This document shows positions 8,300 to 17,283 of a DNA stretch of 57,926 nucleotides, piece after piece. How positions within the stretch are numbered: the stretch's first letter is position 1; each line of letters starts with the position of its first letter. A model generated the notes under the pieces. That model was not told where the DNA came from and searched no databases. It saw nothing but the letters and a program-made list of their open reading frames with translations. The DNA is from Massilia yuzhufengensis (lineage in GTDB: Bacteria > Pseudomonadota > Gammaproteobacteria > Burkholderiales > Burkholderiaceae_D), in NCBI RefSeq assembly GCF_900112225.1, contig NZ_FOLD01000034.1, positions 1-57,926 of the forward strand, in the 5' to 3' direction. The translations under genes and the position numbers were made by a program.

Positions 8300-10624
8300 T
8301 TACGACTTCGCCTCCTTCGGAACCGCCACCGGAACGTCCTTCTCCCCCATCAATATCTTATCCGGCGTAATCGGCGTGGTGCGCAGCCGCTTGCCTGTCG
8401 CGTGGAAGATCGCGTTCGCGATCGCGGCCGAGGTCCCGACAATCCCGATCTCGCCCACGCCCTTGGCCCCCAGCTGCTTGCTGACGATCCGGTCGTCCTC
8501 ATCGGCGAAGATGACCTCGATGTTGTGGATGTCGGCGTTCACCGCCACGTGGTATTCCGAGAAGTTGTGGTTCATGAAGCGCCCGAAGCGGTGGTCGGTG
8601 TGGCTTTCCTCGTGCATGGCCTGGCTGATCCCCCACACCACGCCGCCAATTACCTGGCTGGCCGCGGTCTTGGCGCTGATGATGCGCCCTGCAGCCACGG
8701 CGCTGACCACGCGCGTCACCCGCACGATGCCCAGCTTCTCGTTGACCCGCACCTCGCAGAACACGGCCTGGTGCACGGCGCGCACGTACTTGCGCTGCTT
8801 GAGCATCTGCGGCGTCATGAGGAACTTGTCTTCGACCCGGTCCAACTTTTTCTCGGCCAGCAGGTCGACCAGGCGCAGCGAGACATCCGGCTGCTTGCGC
8901 AGGCGCACCGTGCCGTCGGCCAGTTCCAGGTCCTTGGGCGTGGCCTTGGCCAGCGGCGACTTCGGGCTGTCGATCGCCATCCACATCAGGCGCGTCCTGA
9001 GCTTCTCGCAGGCGCCGTGGACGGCGCCGCCCACGGTCGCCACGTGCGAAGACCCGCCTTCGATCGGCGCCATCGGCAGCGTGGAGTCCCCAAGCTGGAA
9101 AGTCACCTGTTCCATCGGCAGGCCCATGGCTTCGGCGGCGATCATCGACATGACCGTGTAGGTGCCGGTGCCGATGTCGGACGCCGCGCTGCTCACTACC
9201 AGGCGGCCGTCCGCATGCAGCACGGCCGAGGCGCGCGCCACCATCACCAGCGAATCCCAGATGCCGCTGGCCATGCCCCAGCCCACCAGCTCGTCGCCGT
9301 CGACCATGGAACGCGGCTCGATGGGCCGGTTGGCCCAGCCGAAGCGCGCCGCGCCCTTGTCGTAGCACTGGGCCAGCTCCTTGGTGGAGTAGGGCTTGCC
9401 GTCCATCGGGTTGCGCTCGGCGTAGTTGATGCGCCTGAGTTCGAGCGGGTCGATCTTGAGCTTGTAGGCCAGTTCGTCCATCGCCACTTCGAGCGCATGC
9501 ACGCCGTGCGCCGCGCCGGGCGCCCGCATGTCCATTGGCGAGTGGCGGTCGTGCGCCACCAGCTTGTAGCCCAGCTTGATGTTGTCGCAAGCGTAGAGCT
9601 GGCCGGACCAGTTCACCACCACCTCGACATAGTCTTCCAGGCGCGAGGTCTCGTGCACCGCTTCATGCACGATCGCCTGCAGTTTGCCGTCCGGGTTGGC
9701 GGCCAGCTTCACCTGCTGCCAGGTTTCCGGGCGGTGGCCGAACGTGAACATCTGCTGGCGCGTCAGCACCAGCCGCACCGAGCACTTCAGGTGCAGGGCC
9801 GCCATGACGGCCAGCGGCAACTGGTACTGCGGGCGCAGGCCCGAGCCGAAGGCGCCGCCCACGTAGGGATTGCGTACCGTGACCTTGTCCTTCGACAGCC
9901 CGAACGCGTGCGACACGTACCAGCGGCTGTTCTGCGAGCTTTGGGTCTTTTCGTAGATGGTCAGGTGGCCGTCGTCGGCGCGCACCACGGTGGTGGCGTG
10001 CATTTCCATCGGGTTGTGGTGTTCCACGCCGTGGTAGAACTGCGACTCCACCTTGACCGGCGCGGCCTGGTAGGCCTTATCGGCGTCGCCGGTGGAGCTG
10101 GGCGGGGTAAAGCCGGCCTTCAGGGCGCGCGGCTTGTAGGCCTGGTCCAGGCTGCCAAGCAGGTTGGTCTCGTGTTCTTCTTCCTGGTAGCTGACCTTCA
10201 CCAGCTGCGCCGCGTGGCGCGCGGCTTCGAAGGAGTCGGCCACCACCAGCGCGACCGGCTGGCCGCTGTAGAAGATGCGGCTGCCATACAGCGGCCGGAA
10301 CGGCGAGCCGCCGGGAGCCGTCATGTCCTTGTGGGCCAGGTCGAAGCCGCGCACCTTGGGCCGGTTCAGGTGGGTGAGTACGTCCAGCACGCCCGGCACG
10401 GCCAGCGCGGCGTCGGTGTCGATGGCGGTGATGGTCCCGCGCGCGATGGTGCCGCTTACCACGACGCCGTAGCGCAGGTCGGGCGCGTCGTGCTCGGCCG
10501 CGTACTGGGCCGCGCCGGTCACCTTGGCGCGGCCGTCGATGCGCGACACCGGCATGCCGCTGTGCACGCGGCCGGTGCCCTCGGGCGCCGTCGGGGTGCG
10601 CAGTTCTGGAATCAGGTCGGTCAT
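8300..10624 (-). CDS. paoC: Aldehyde oxidoreductase, molybdenum cofactor-binding subunit
   Basis: A 774-residue large subunit of the xanthine oxidase family, PaoC/YagR type, which oxidises aldehydes at a molybdenum cytosine dinucleotide centre. The start at 10624 (MTDLIPELRTPTAPEG) is chosen because GGGAGAA lies just upstream and it overlaps the paoB stop by ATGA; the open frame further upstream is only the shadow of paoB. Visible family marks are the N-terminal RIDGRAKVTGAAQYAAE domain, the GGAFGSG loop, and the C-terminal KGVGEIG with the expected catalytic Glu near residue 725. It is last in the paoA-paoB-paoC order. No xdhC-type insertion chaperone (paoD) follows; the next thing is a REP-like repeat and convergent pbpC. 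Confidence 0.93.
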   Translation of the reverse strand: MTDLIPELRTPTAPEGTGRVHSGMPVSRIDGRAKVTGAAQYAAEHDAPDLRYGVVVSGTIARGTITAIDTDAALAVPGVLDVLTHLNRPKVRGFDLAHKDMTAPGGSPFRPLYGSRIFYSGQPVALVVADSFEAARHAAQLVKVSYQEEEHETNLLGSLDQAYKPRALKAGFTPPSSTGDADKAYQAAPVKVESQFYHGVEHHNPMEMHATTVVRADDGHLTIYEKTQSSQNSRWYVSHAFGLSKDKVTVRNPYVGGAFGSGLRPQYQLPLAVMAALHLKCSVRLVLTRQQMFTFGHRPETWQQVKLAANPDGKLQAIVHEAVHETSRLEDYVEVVVNWSGQLYACDNIKLGYKLVAHDRHSPMDMRAPGAAHGVHALEVAMDELAYKLKIDPLELRRINYAERNPMDGKPYSTKELAQCYDKGAARFGWANRPIEPRSMVDGDELVGWGMASGIWDSLVMVARASAVLHADGRLVVSSAASDIGTGTYTVMSMIAAEAMGLPMEQVTFQLGDSTLPMAPIEGGSSHVATVGGAVHGACEKLRTRLMWMAIDSPKSPLAKATPKDLELADGTVRLRKQPDVSLRLVDLLAEKKLDRVEDKFLMTPQMLKQRKYVRAVHQAVFCEVRVNEKLGIVRVTRVVSAVAAGRIISAKTAASQVIGGVVWGISQAMHEESHTDHRFGRFMNHNFSEYHVAVNADIHNIEVIFADEDDRIVSKQLGAKGVGEIGIVGTSAAIANAIFHATGKRLRTTPITPDKILMGEKDVPVAVPKEAKS

Positions 10625-11646
10625 CGCTGTTCTCCCTTGGCGAATTCGGTGCCGCGTGCGGCAGTGGTCAAGGCCTGCACAATGGTGTTGCGTGCCAGCG
10701 TGAGTTTGTAGTCGTTCTCTCCGTACCCGCGTGCGCCGCGCAAGAGGATATCGGCCGCCGCATCGAAGGCGGCCGCATCGGGCTTCTTGCCCACCAGCGC
10801 GCTTTCCGCTTCCTCCACGCGCCAGGGCTTGTGGGCGACCCCGCCCAGCGCGATGCGGGCGGCGCGGATGGTGCCGCCGTCGAGATCGAGCGCTGCCGCC
10901 ACCGACACCAGCGCAAACGCGTAGGACAGGCGCTCGCGCACCTTGATGTAGGCCGAGTGGGCAACGAAGCGCGCGGCGTCGGGCAGCACGAGGTGGGTAA
11001 TCAGCTCGCCCGGCTGGAGTGTGTTGTCCAGCTCCGGCTGGTCGCCCGGCAGGCGGTGGAAGTCGGCGAAGGGGATCTCGCGCTGGCCGCCCTGGGAGCG
11101 CACGTGCACCACGGCGTCGAGCGCCCGCAGCGCCACGCACATGTCGGACGGATGGGTGGCGATGCAGTGTTCGCTGGTGCCGAGGATGGCCAGCTGGCGG
11201 TTCAGTCCTTCCTTGGCCGGGCAGCCGGTGCCGGGCTCGCGCTTGTTGCACGGGGTGCCGAGGTCGTAGAAATAGTAGCAGCGGGTGCGCTGCAGCAGGT
11301 TGCCGCCGTTGCTGGCCATATTGCGCAGCTGGGGCGAGGCGCCGGCCAGGATGGCGGCGCTCAGCAGCGGGTAGCGGCTGCGCACCAGTTCGTGGTAGGC
11401 GGTGTCGGCGTTACGGGCCAGGGCGCCGAGCTTCAAGCCGCCCCCTGGCGCTTCCTCGACCTGGTCCAGGCCCAGGCGATTGATGTCGACCAGGTGATCA
11501 GGTCGCATCACACCGTCGGGCGGAACGCCCGACTTCATCAAATCGAGCAGATTGGTGCCGCCCGCGATCGGACGGGCCTTGCCGGAAGCCAGTGCGGCCA
11601 GCGCGGCATCGACGTCGCTGGCCTGGGTAAAGGTGAACGGGTTCAT
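10621..11646 (-). CDS. paoB: Aldehyde oxidoreductase, FAD-binding subunit with [4Fe-4S] insert
   Basis: A 341-residue FAD subunit of the same enzyme; it accepts electrons from the iron-sulfur subunit. The N-terminal PIAGGTNLLDLMKSG is the FAD pyrophosphate loop and ASPQLRNMASNGGNL the second FAD motif. Immediately after comes the insert RCYYFYDLGTPCNKREPGTG.C, whose cysteines carry the extra [4Fe-4S] cluster known from E. coli PaoB; this is what separates the PaoABC type from ordinary xanthine dehydrogenases. The start at 11646 overlaps the paoA stop and the stop overlaps the paoC start (ATGA both times), so the three subunits are translationally coupled. Confidence 0.93.
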   Translation of the reverse strand: MNPFTFTQASDVDAALAALASGKARPIAGGTNLLDLMKSGVPPDGVMRPDHLVDINRLGLDQVEEAPGGGLKLGALARNADTAYHELVRSRYPLLSAAILAGASPQLRNMASNGGNLLQRTRCYYFYDLGTPCNKREPGTGCPAKEGLNRQLAILGTSEHCIATHPSDMCVALRALDAVVHVRSQGGQREIPFADFHRLPGDQPELDNTLQPGELITHLVLPDAARFVAHSAYIKVRERLSYAFALVSVAAALDLDGGTIRAARIALGGVAHKPWRVEEAESALVGKKPDAAAFDAAADILLRGARGYGENDYKLTLARNTIVQALTTAARGTEFAKGEQR

Positions 11647-12179
11647 GCGAGCACCGGACCGGTCGTGAATGGCTTGCCGTCGCCGACGGCTTCGCCGGGC
11701 GTGCCGGAAATGCCCATCACCTGGGTGACGGCCTGCGTAATCAGCGGGTAGGCCCCGCAGCGGCACAGGTTGCCGCTCATGAGTTCGCGCACGTCGTCCA
11801 CGCTTTTCGCCTGGCCTTCGGCGATCAGCCCGACGGCGGAACACAACTGGCCGGGGGTACAGTAACCGCACTGGAAGGCGTCGCAGTCGATGAAGGCCTG
11901 CTGCAGGGGATGCAGCTGCTCGCCCTTGGCCAGGCCCTCGACGGTGGTGACCTCGCGGCCATCCTGCATCACGGCCAGCGTCATGCACGAATTGATGCGT
12001 TTGCCGTCGAGCAGAACGGTGCAGGCGCCGCACTGGCCGTGGTCGCAGCCCTTTTTGGTGCCGGTAAGGCCCGCGCGCTCGCGCAGGAGGTCCAGCAGCG
12101 TCACCCAGGACTGGACGGCGAACTGACGGTCCTGTCCATTGATGCGCAGCCTGAGCGGGTATTCCTGGTGAAGGTCCAT
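11643..12179 (-). CDS. paoA: Aldehyde oxidoreductase, [2Fe-2S] subunit
   Basis: A 178-residue iron-sulfur subunit with two [2Fe-2S] clusters. Plant-ferredoxin-type cysteines are in GCDHGQCGACTV, and the second set in QCGYCTPGQ and LCRCGAY. The start at 12179 (MDLHQEYPLRLRING) follows AAAGGA at good spacing; the upstream ATG at 12221 would add only a hydrophilic tail. With either start there is no twin-arginine signal, whereas E. coli PaoA carries the Tat signal that exports the whole complex, so this version is probably cytoplasmic (inference). The 86 bp upstream, to the end of the DUF2145 gene, show no convincing promoter. Confidence 0.93.
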   Translation of the reverse strand: MDLHQEYPLRLRINGQDRQFAVQSWVTLLDLLRERAGLTGTKKGCDHGQCGACTVLLDGKRINSCMTLAVMQDGREVTTVEGLAKGEQLHPLQQAFIDCDAFQCGYCTPGQLCSAVGLIAEGQAKSVDDVRELMSGNLCRCGAYPLITQAVTQVMGISGTPGEAVGDGKPFTTGPVLA

Positions 12180-12265
12180 CGTCCGTCCTTTCGTGTGCGA
12201 ATCCTTCACCATAACCGCCACGCCGTTTCGGATCGGTTAGTTCACGCACGCAGGACGGAAATGAC

Positions 12266-13042
12266 TTAATCGATAGTCACGGTCCTGGCCTGCGGGTCGA
12301 TCATGCGCACCATCCGCAGCACCGCGTCGGTGGTGACGGTGTCGATCTGTCCTGCCATGCGGCGCTCGAACGGATGGTCGTCGAAGGCCACGTTGGCGCG
12401 GAACATGCGCGCGCCCAGGCGCACCGAGGCCGGGATCTCGACCGTGGGCGGCTGGTAGCGGATCGATTGCAGCCATTTCTGGGCTTCCGCACGGGTCTCG
12501 ACCTGGCCGGCGGGTGCAGTCGCGGCCGCCAGCGTCTCCAGCACCCACTGGTTGGAGTTCTGGTATTTGGTCGAATACACGTAGGCCAGCATATTGTAAG
12601 TGGGCTCGTGCAGCCGCAGCGGCGTGCGGCTTGCGACCAGCTTTGCCAGTTTCGCCTGCGCCTCCAGGCCCGGGATCACCAGCTGGGCTTCGTGGCGGTA
12701 CAGGTCGGTGAGGAAGAAGTTACCCATGCCCTCGTTGTACAGGCCGGAGACCGCGGTGCCGCAGTCGTTCAGCGCGTGGACCACGGTCCAGCGCCCCGCG
12801 GGATGGTCGCGCACGGCGATGCCCATGTGCGAATAGCGCAGGCGGTAGCGGCTCAGGTCCTGGCCGGCGCGCGAGACCAGCGCCACCTGGGCGCCGCTGG
12901 CGTCGAGCGCCCCCACGGTGCGCTGCGCCAGGTCCATCGACAGCACCACTTCGTGCGGCGCCAGCGGACGCTCTTCGCAGGGCTGGCCGGCCTGGGCCGG
13001 AAGCGCCGCCGCCAATGCGGCGGCCAGGACGAGGCGCTTCAT
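12266..13042 (-). CDS. DUF2145 family exported protein
   Basis: A 258-residue protein with a clear signal peptide (MKRLVLAAALAAALPAQAG) and the conserved blocks of the DUF2145 family, including YSHMGIAVRDHPAGRWTVVH, ALNDCG and a TYNMLAYVYSTKYQNSNQW region. The function is unknown. The sequence around YSHMGI..VVHALNDCG resembles in layout the Cys/His regions of NlpC/P60-like periplasmic enzymes, but this is only a hint. The start overlaps the stop of the preceding small exported protein (ATGA), so the two are coupled and probably act together in the periplasm. Confidence 0.85.
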   Translation of the reverse strand: MKRLVLAAALAAALPAQAGQPCEERPLAPHEVVLSMDLAQRTVGALDASGAQVALVSRAGQDLSRYRLRYSHMGIAVRDHPAGRWTVVHALNDCGTAVSGLYNEGMGNFFLTDLYRHEAQLVIPGLEAQAKLAKLVASRTPLRLHEPTYNMLAYVYSTKYQNSNQWVLETLAAATAPAGQVETRAEAQKWLQSIRYQPPTVEIPASVRLGARMFRANVAFDDHPFERRMAGQIDTVTTDAVLRMVRMIDPQARTVTID

Positions 13043-13437
13043 CAGACGGCCCGCGCGTGGTGCAGCAGGGCCTTGCCCGCTTCGTTGGGCAGGAAGGCGA
13101 TGGCCTTGCCCGACATGACCAGCACGTAGCCGGTCGAGGCGGTGACCACTTCCAGCGCGGCGCCCGCTGCCAGCGAGACGCCGCCGGCAACCCGGCCCGA
13201 CAGTCGCACCGTGGCGCTGCTGGCGTCGGCCACGTTTTCCAGTACTATTTCCAGGGCGTCGCCCACGGTCCTGACGCTGGCGATGACCACGCTGCCGCCG
13301 GCGGCGAGGGTGAGGATGGAGCCGCCCACCACCACGCCGGACAGGTTGGCGCTGGCGTTCGACAGCGCGGACTGGCCGGCCGCGTGGCCGGTGGTGCAGG
13401 CCAGGCCGAGCAGGGCGGCGATCAGGATGCGTTTCAT
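13042..13437 (-). CDS. Small exported protein of unknown function
   Basis: A 131-residue protein starting at 13437 with a signal peptide (MKRILIAALLGLACTTGHAA). The mature part is rich in Ala, Gly, Val and Ser, with alternating hydrophobic residues (SGVVVGGSILTLAAGGSVVI and similar), which suggests a small beta-rich domain, perhaps outer-membrane or periplasmic. No known motif was recognised. It is first in a two-gene operon with the DUF2145 gene (ATGA overlap). A longer reading with a start at 13539 is unlikely because the signal peptide would then lie internally. Confidence 0.8.
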   Translation of the reverse strand: MKRILIAALLGLACTTGHAAGQSALSNASANLSGVVVGGSILTLAAGGSVVIASVRTVGDALEIVLENVADASSATVRLSGRVAGGVSLAAGAALEVVTASTGYVLVMSGKAIAFLPNEAGKALLHHARAV

Positions 13438-13548
13438 GGTGTGCTCCGTGGTTGGTGTATTCCCATCATCGCCAGCGGCGACGGTGAAGGCAACACCAGG
13501 GTGCGGAGTAGCACCGGGCGGGCGCGCAGGTAGCGCCACGCGCGACCT

Positions 13549-14445
13549 TTACGGGCCGCGGAACACGATGGTCTTGTTCCCGTGGACGAAGACGCGCCGC
13601 TCGATATGGAACTTGACCGCCCCCGCCAGCGCCATGCATTCGTTGTCGCGGCCGATGCGCACCAGCTGCTCGGGCTTGAAGTTGTGGTCCACCCGCGTGA
13701 CCATTTGTTCGATGATCGGGCCTTCGTCCAGGTCTGGCGTCACGTAGTGGGCGGTCGCGCCGATGAGCTTGACGCCGCGATCGAAGGCCTGGTGGTAGGG
13801 CTTGGCGCCCTTGAAGCCGGGCAGGAAGGAGTGATGGATGTTGATGCAGCGCCCGGCCAGGCGGCGCGCCAGTTCGTCCGACAGGATCTGCATGTAGCGC
13901 GCCAGGATGACCAGTTCGGCGCGGGTTTCTTCCACCACTTCGAGCAGGCGCGCTTCCTGCTGCGCCTTGTTTTCCTTCATTACCGGCAGGAAGATGAAGC
14001 GGATCCCTTCGCGCTCGACCATCGGGCGCAGGTCGAGGTGGTTCGAGACCACCGCCGTGATCGACATGTTCAGCTCGCCGTTACGGCGGCGGTACAGCAG
14101 GTCGTCCAGGCAGTGGTCGTCCTTGGAGACCATGATGACGGTTTTCACGGCGTCGGTCGGGTCGTGGATTTTCCACTGCATGTCCAGGCGGGCGGCCACG
14201 CCGGCGCCGAACTGCTCGCCGATAGCGTCGATGGTGGGCGAACTGGCCTGCAGGCGGAACACGGCGCGCATGAAAAAGCGCTCGGTGGAGTCGTCGTCGA
14301 ACTGCTCCAGCGCGCAGATGTAGCAATCCCGCTCGGCCAGGAAGGTGGCGACGGCGGCCACGATGCCAATGCCGGCGCGGCAACTGGCGTTGAGGATGTA
14401 CTCGATCGGCGAGTGGGGCGGCTTGGCGGTGTCGTTCGGGGTCAT
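13549..14445 (-). CDS. purU: Formyltetrahydrofolate deformylase
   Basis: A 298-residue enzyme that hydrolyses 10-formyl-tetrahydrofolate to formate and tetrahydrofolate, balancing the one-carbon pool and supplying formate for purine synthesis. An ACT-like regulatory domain spans about 14-95 and the formyltransferase-fold catalytic domain about 100-285. The catalytic triad is visible as Asn202 and His204 in INIHHSFLPGF and Asp240 in TPDLDEGPI. The start at 14445 is preceded by AGGA at acceptable spacing; the frame is open further but the family usually begins here. It stands alone: 111 bp upstream of the small exported gene and 180 bp from the response regulator. Confidence 0.96.
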   Translation of the reverse strand: MTPNDTAKPPHSPIEYILNASCRAGIGIVAAVATFLAERDCYICALEQFDDDSTERFFMRAVFRLQASSPTIDAIGEQFGAGVAARLDMQWKIHDPTDAVKTVIMVSKDDHCLDDLLYRRRNGELNMSITAVVSNHLDLRPMVEREGIRFIFLPVMKENKAQQEARLLEVVEETRAELVILARYMQILSDELARRLAGRCINIHHSFLPGFKGAKPYHQAFDRGVKLIGATAHYVTPDLDEGPIIEQMVTRVDHNFKPEQLVRIGRDNECMALAGAVKFHIERRVFVHGNKTIVFRGP

Positions 14446-14626
14446 GCGGTCGTCCTGTAGGTGCGCGGTATGGTTGGCGCCTGCGTGTTGCATGCGGAGC
14501 CGGAGGCGGGACGGTGGTTGACCGCATGCCGGGGGCGCCGCCGTGCAAGCCTTGTGGACGAAGCAGACGTTGTTAGTTGCTTAGCATGATTGATGCGGCT
14601 GGCGCCGTCAAGGCGAGCACGCCAGA

Positions 14627-15373
14627 TCAGTCCCGGAACAGGTGGGTGAAGGTCCGACTGACCGCCAGCTTCTCGTCGCAGCCGCGCAGCAGCACCTGCA
14701 TGCGCTCGGCATCGAGCTTTTCCACCGCCGCGATCGCGCTCACCTTCACCAGGGTGCCGCGGTGGATCTGCCAGAAGCGGTCGCTGTCCAGGCCCCCGAG
14801 CAGGTCTTTCAGCGGGATGCGCACCAGCGCTTCCGAATCGGCCAGCACCACCCGCGTGTACTTGCTGTCGGACTGGAAGAACAGCACTTCGTCGACATCG
14901 ATCAGGCGGATCTGGCGCCCGACGGTGGCCTTGATCCACTTCATTTTCTCGACCGGGGCGCCAGGCAGGGCGCTTTTCAGGTGGCGCAGCAGGTCGCCCA
15001 GGTCGGCCGGCGGCTTGCTCAGCTTGGCCCGGATGCGGGCCACGGCCCGCTCCATGCGGTCGGCCTGCACCGGCTTGAGCAGGTAGTCGACGGCGCCGGC
15101 GTCGAAGGCGTCGACCGCGTACTGGTCGTAGGCGGTCACGAACACCACGTGGGCATTGTCGCCGATGCGTCCGGCCACTTCCAGCCCGGACAGGCCCGGC
15201 ATGCGGATGTCCAGGAAGACCACGTCCGGCTCGTGTTCCAGGAAGCCGTCCCAGGCATCGTTGCCATTCTCGGCCACCATGACGATGTCGGCTTCGGGCC
15301 AGCTGGTGGCCAGCAGGCCGACCAGGCGCTCGCGCATCAGCGGTTCGTCTTCGGCGATCAGGACGCGGGTCAT
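14627..15373 (-). CDS. LytR/AlgR-type response regulator (REC-LytTR)
   Basis: A 248-residue DNA-binding response regulator. The receiver domain spans residues 1-120, with phosphoacceptor Asp55 in DVVFLDIRMPG, the acidic pair Glu8/Asp9 and Lys101 in YLLKP. A LytTR DNA-binding domain covers about 143-246 (IRLIDVDEVLFFQSDSKYT, FWQIHRGTLVKVSAI). Its start overlaps the stop of the sensor kinase gene (ATGA), so the two form a cognate pair. The target genes are not known from the sequence; autoregulation is plausible because a short direct repeat lies in the kinase promoter region at 16617-16630. Confidence 0.94.
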   Translation of the reverse strand: MTRVLIAEDEPLMRERLVGLLATSWPEADIVMVAENGNDAWDGFLEHEPDVVFLDIRMPGLSGLEVAGRIGDNAHVVFVTAYDQYAVDAFDAGAVDYLLKPVQADRMERAVARIRAKLSKPPADLGDLLRHLKSALPGAPVEKMKWIKATVGRQIRLIDVDEVLFFQSDSKYTRVVLADSEALVRIPLKDLLGGLDSDRFWQIHRGTLVKVSAIAAVEKLDAERMQVLLRGCDEKLAVSRTFTHLFRD

Positions 15374-16584
15374 GCGGGCTCCTTTGCCGTTACCGGCATG
15401 GTCAATTCGGCCATCAGGCCCGGATAGGCTTCGCGCAGCACCAGGCCGGCGCCATCGCCATAGGCCAGCTGCAGCCGGCGGCGTACGTTGTCCAAGCCGG
15501 CGCCGTCGCCCGGCGTGTCGCTCATGCCGACGCCGCTGTCGTGCACGCAGACCGTCAGCCGCCCTCCTGCGCTGGACGCCGCGATGCGGATCTCGCCGCC
15601 GCGCAGCGACGGCTCGATGCCATGCTTGATCGCGTTCTCGGCCAGGGTCAGGACGATCATGCTGGGCACCGGCACGCCCTTGAGTTCCTCGGGCAGCAGC
15701 AGTTCGAAGCGCAGGCGGGCCCCCATCCTGGCTTGCATCACCCGCAGGTAGGCGCCGATCGTGGCGAATTCGCTGGCCAGGCTGACCTGTTCGCTGCGCA
15801 TGTCGCTGAAACTGGCGCGCAGGAAGGCGATCAGGTCGCCCGTCAGGCTGGCCGCCCGCGGCGCCCCATCGGCCGCCAGTTGCTGCACCGCGCCCAGGGT
15901 GTTGAACAGGAAGTGCGGTTCGATCTGGGCGCGCAGCATGCGCAGCTGCGATTCGCTCACTTCGCGCGCCAGCCGCTCGCGCTCGGCATGCTGCTGCAGC
16001 TGGGCCGCCTCGATCTCGTACTGGCGGCGGCGGTAGGCGCCCAGCGTCAGCACCGGGATATAGATCCCCATGCCGCCGACGATGGCGCCGAGCGCCAGTT
16101 GCGACAGCCGCGGGAAGATGCTGTCCAGCGGCTTGCCGTGGTAAATCATCAGGACAGTGTAGGAGCCGAGGGCGCCCAACAGCGCGCCAACCACGCTGCC
16201 AACGATCATCTTGCGCTTTTTCTTCATCACGTCCGACGGGTTGAACCAGGTGCCGACGGCTCCCATCAGCAGCGAGAATCCCAGCAGGTTGGCCAGCACG
16301 ACCGGGGTGACGAATCCTCCCTTGGGAAAAGCGAAGGCCGCCAGCACGCCGGCCACGGTAAATGCCGCCGTGAACGCGGCAATGGCTTTCCAGAGCCGGG
16401 CGCCCCGGTAGGCAACGCAGAACTCATGCAGGCGGGCGCGCTCGAGCGGCGACATGGCGGCCAGCTTGGTGGCGTTCCAGCGCCGGAAGCCCTTCGGGGC
16501 ATGCGCAGCCAGGCTCGGGTCTTTCATGACCGCGAGCTGTTCCTGTTCCAGCGTGTCGTACCAGTTAACAATACTGCGCCACAT
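15370..16584 (-). CDS. LytS/YehU-type sensor histidine kinase
   Basis: A 404-residue membrane kinase of the His_kinase family that partners LytTR regulators. A ~65-residue cytoplasmic start is followed by four hydrophobic segments at about 66-86, 92-112, 127-148 and 160-182, a short coiled stretch (190-215), the phosphoacceptor motif QIEPHFLFNTL with His224, and a HATPase domain with the N box LAENAIKHG (Asn317) and G boxes DSGVGM and GAGLDNVRRRL. There is no large extracytoplasmic sensor domain, so the stimulus is probably sensed in or at the membrane. A strong AGGAGGAG ribosome site precedes the start. Coupled to the regulator by ATGA. Confidence 0.93.
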   Translation of the reverse strand: MWRSIVNWYDTLEQEQLAVMKDPSLAAHAPKGFRRWNATKLAAMSPLERARLHEFCVAYRGARLWKAIAAFTAAFTVAGVLAAFAFPKGGFVTPVVLANLLGFSLLMGAVGTWFNPSDVMKKKRKMIVGSVVGALLGALGSYTVLMIYHGKPLDSIFPRLSQLALGAIVGGMGIYIPVLTLGAYRRRQYEIEAAQLQQHAERERLAREVSESQLRMLRAQIEPHFLFNTLGAVQQLAADGAPRAASLTGDLIAFLRASFSDMRSEQVSLASEFATIGAYLRVMQARMGARLRFELLLPEELKGVPVPSMIVLTLAENAIKHGIEPSLRGGEIRIAASSAGGRLTVCVHDSGVGMSDTPGDGAGLDNVRRRLQLAYGDGAGLVLREAYPGLMAELTMPVTAKEPA

Positions 16585-16743
16585 GATGATCTCCTCCTAT
16601 TAATACTATAAGGCAATGTAGACAGTGTAGGTACTGGCAAGCGGGATGACCACCGCAGGGCGATGAACGACGAGGGGGCGGGGATGAAATACGAAGCGCG
16701 GCATGCTAGGATACCGGCCCCGGGTTTTAGCGAAGAAACGATC

Positions 16744-17283
16744 ATGCAGGACAGCCATTGGCGCTTGCGCGCAATGCGCGCCGCCGACCTCGCCGCCATC
16801 CTCGCCGTGCAGGCCGCGTGCTATCCGGCATCGATGCAGGAGCCGGCTTGCGTGGTGCAGGCCCGCATCCGCGATGCCGGCGACAGCTGCGCCGTGGCGG
16901 TGGACAGGGAGGGGGTGTGCGCCTACCTGTTCGCCTACCCGAGCCGGTTGGGCAAGGTGACGCCCCTCGACGGCCTGTTCACGGTCGCGCCCGATGCCGA
17001 CGCGCTTTACCTGCACGACCTGGCGGTGGCGCCGCGGGCGCTCGGGCGCGGGCTGGCGCGCGCCTTGGTCGGCTACTTGCTGGAAGCGGCGCACAGGCGC
17101 GGCTTGCCGGCGTCGGCGCTGGTGTCGGTGCAGGGCAGCGAGGGATTCTGGTCGGCGCTGGGCTACCGCGCCAGCGCGCCGGCCTGCCCGCAGGCGCGCG
17201 CGGCCCTGGCCAGTTATCCGGGCGGCGCGCAGTACATGACGCGCGTGCTTACTGGACCCGGCGCACCTTTGCCGAACTGTTAG
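16744..17283 (+). CDS. GNAT-family N-acetyltransferase
   Basis: A 179-residue GNAT acetyltransferase. The start at 16744 (MQDSHWRLRAMRAADL) is preferred because the GNAT fold begins here; earlier in-frame starts to 16663 add a tail without family similarity, and no strong ribosome site marks any of them. The acetyl-CoA site is seen as LYLHDLAVAPRALGRGLARAL, and the C-terminal EGFWSALGYR is typical of the last strands. The substrate is unknown. Its last 35 bases overlap the convergent gene ending at 17249. Confidence 0.85.
   Translation: MQDSHWRLRAMRAADLAAILAVQAACYPASMQEPACVVQARIRDAGDSCAVAVDREGVCAYLFAYPSRLGKVTPLDGLFTVAPDADALYLHDLAVAPRALGRGLARALVGYLLEAAHRRGLPASALVSVQGSEGFWSALGYRASAPACPQARAALASYPGGAQYMTRVLTGPGAPLPNC

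Noticed and set aside
8300..11251. paoC as a 983-residue protein starting at 11251
   Set aside because: The first ~209 codons are the shadow of paoB in another frame; the ribosome site and the ATGA overlap put the start at 10624.
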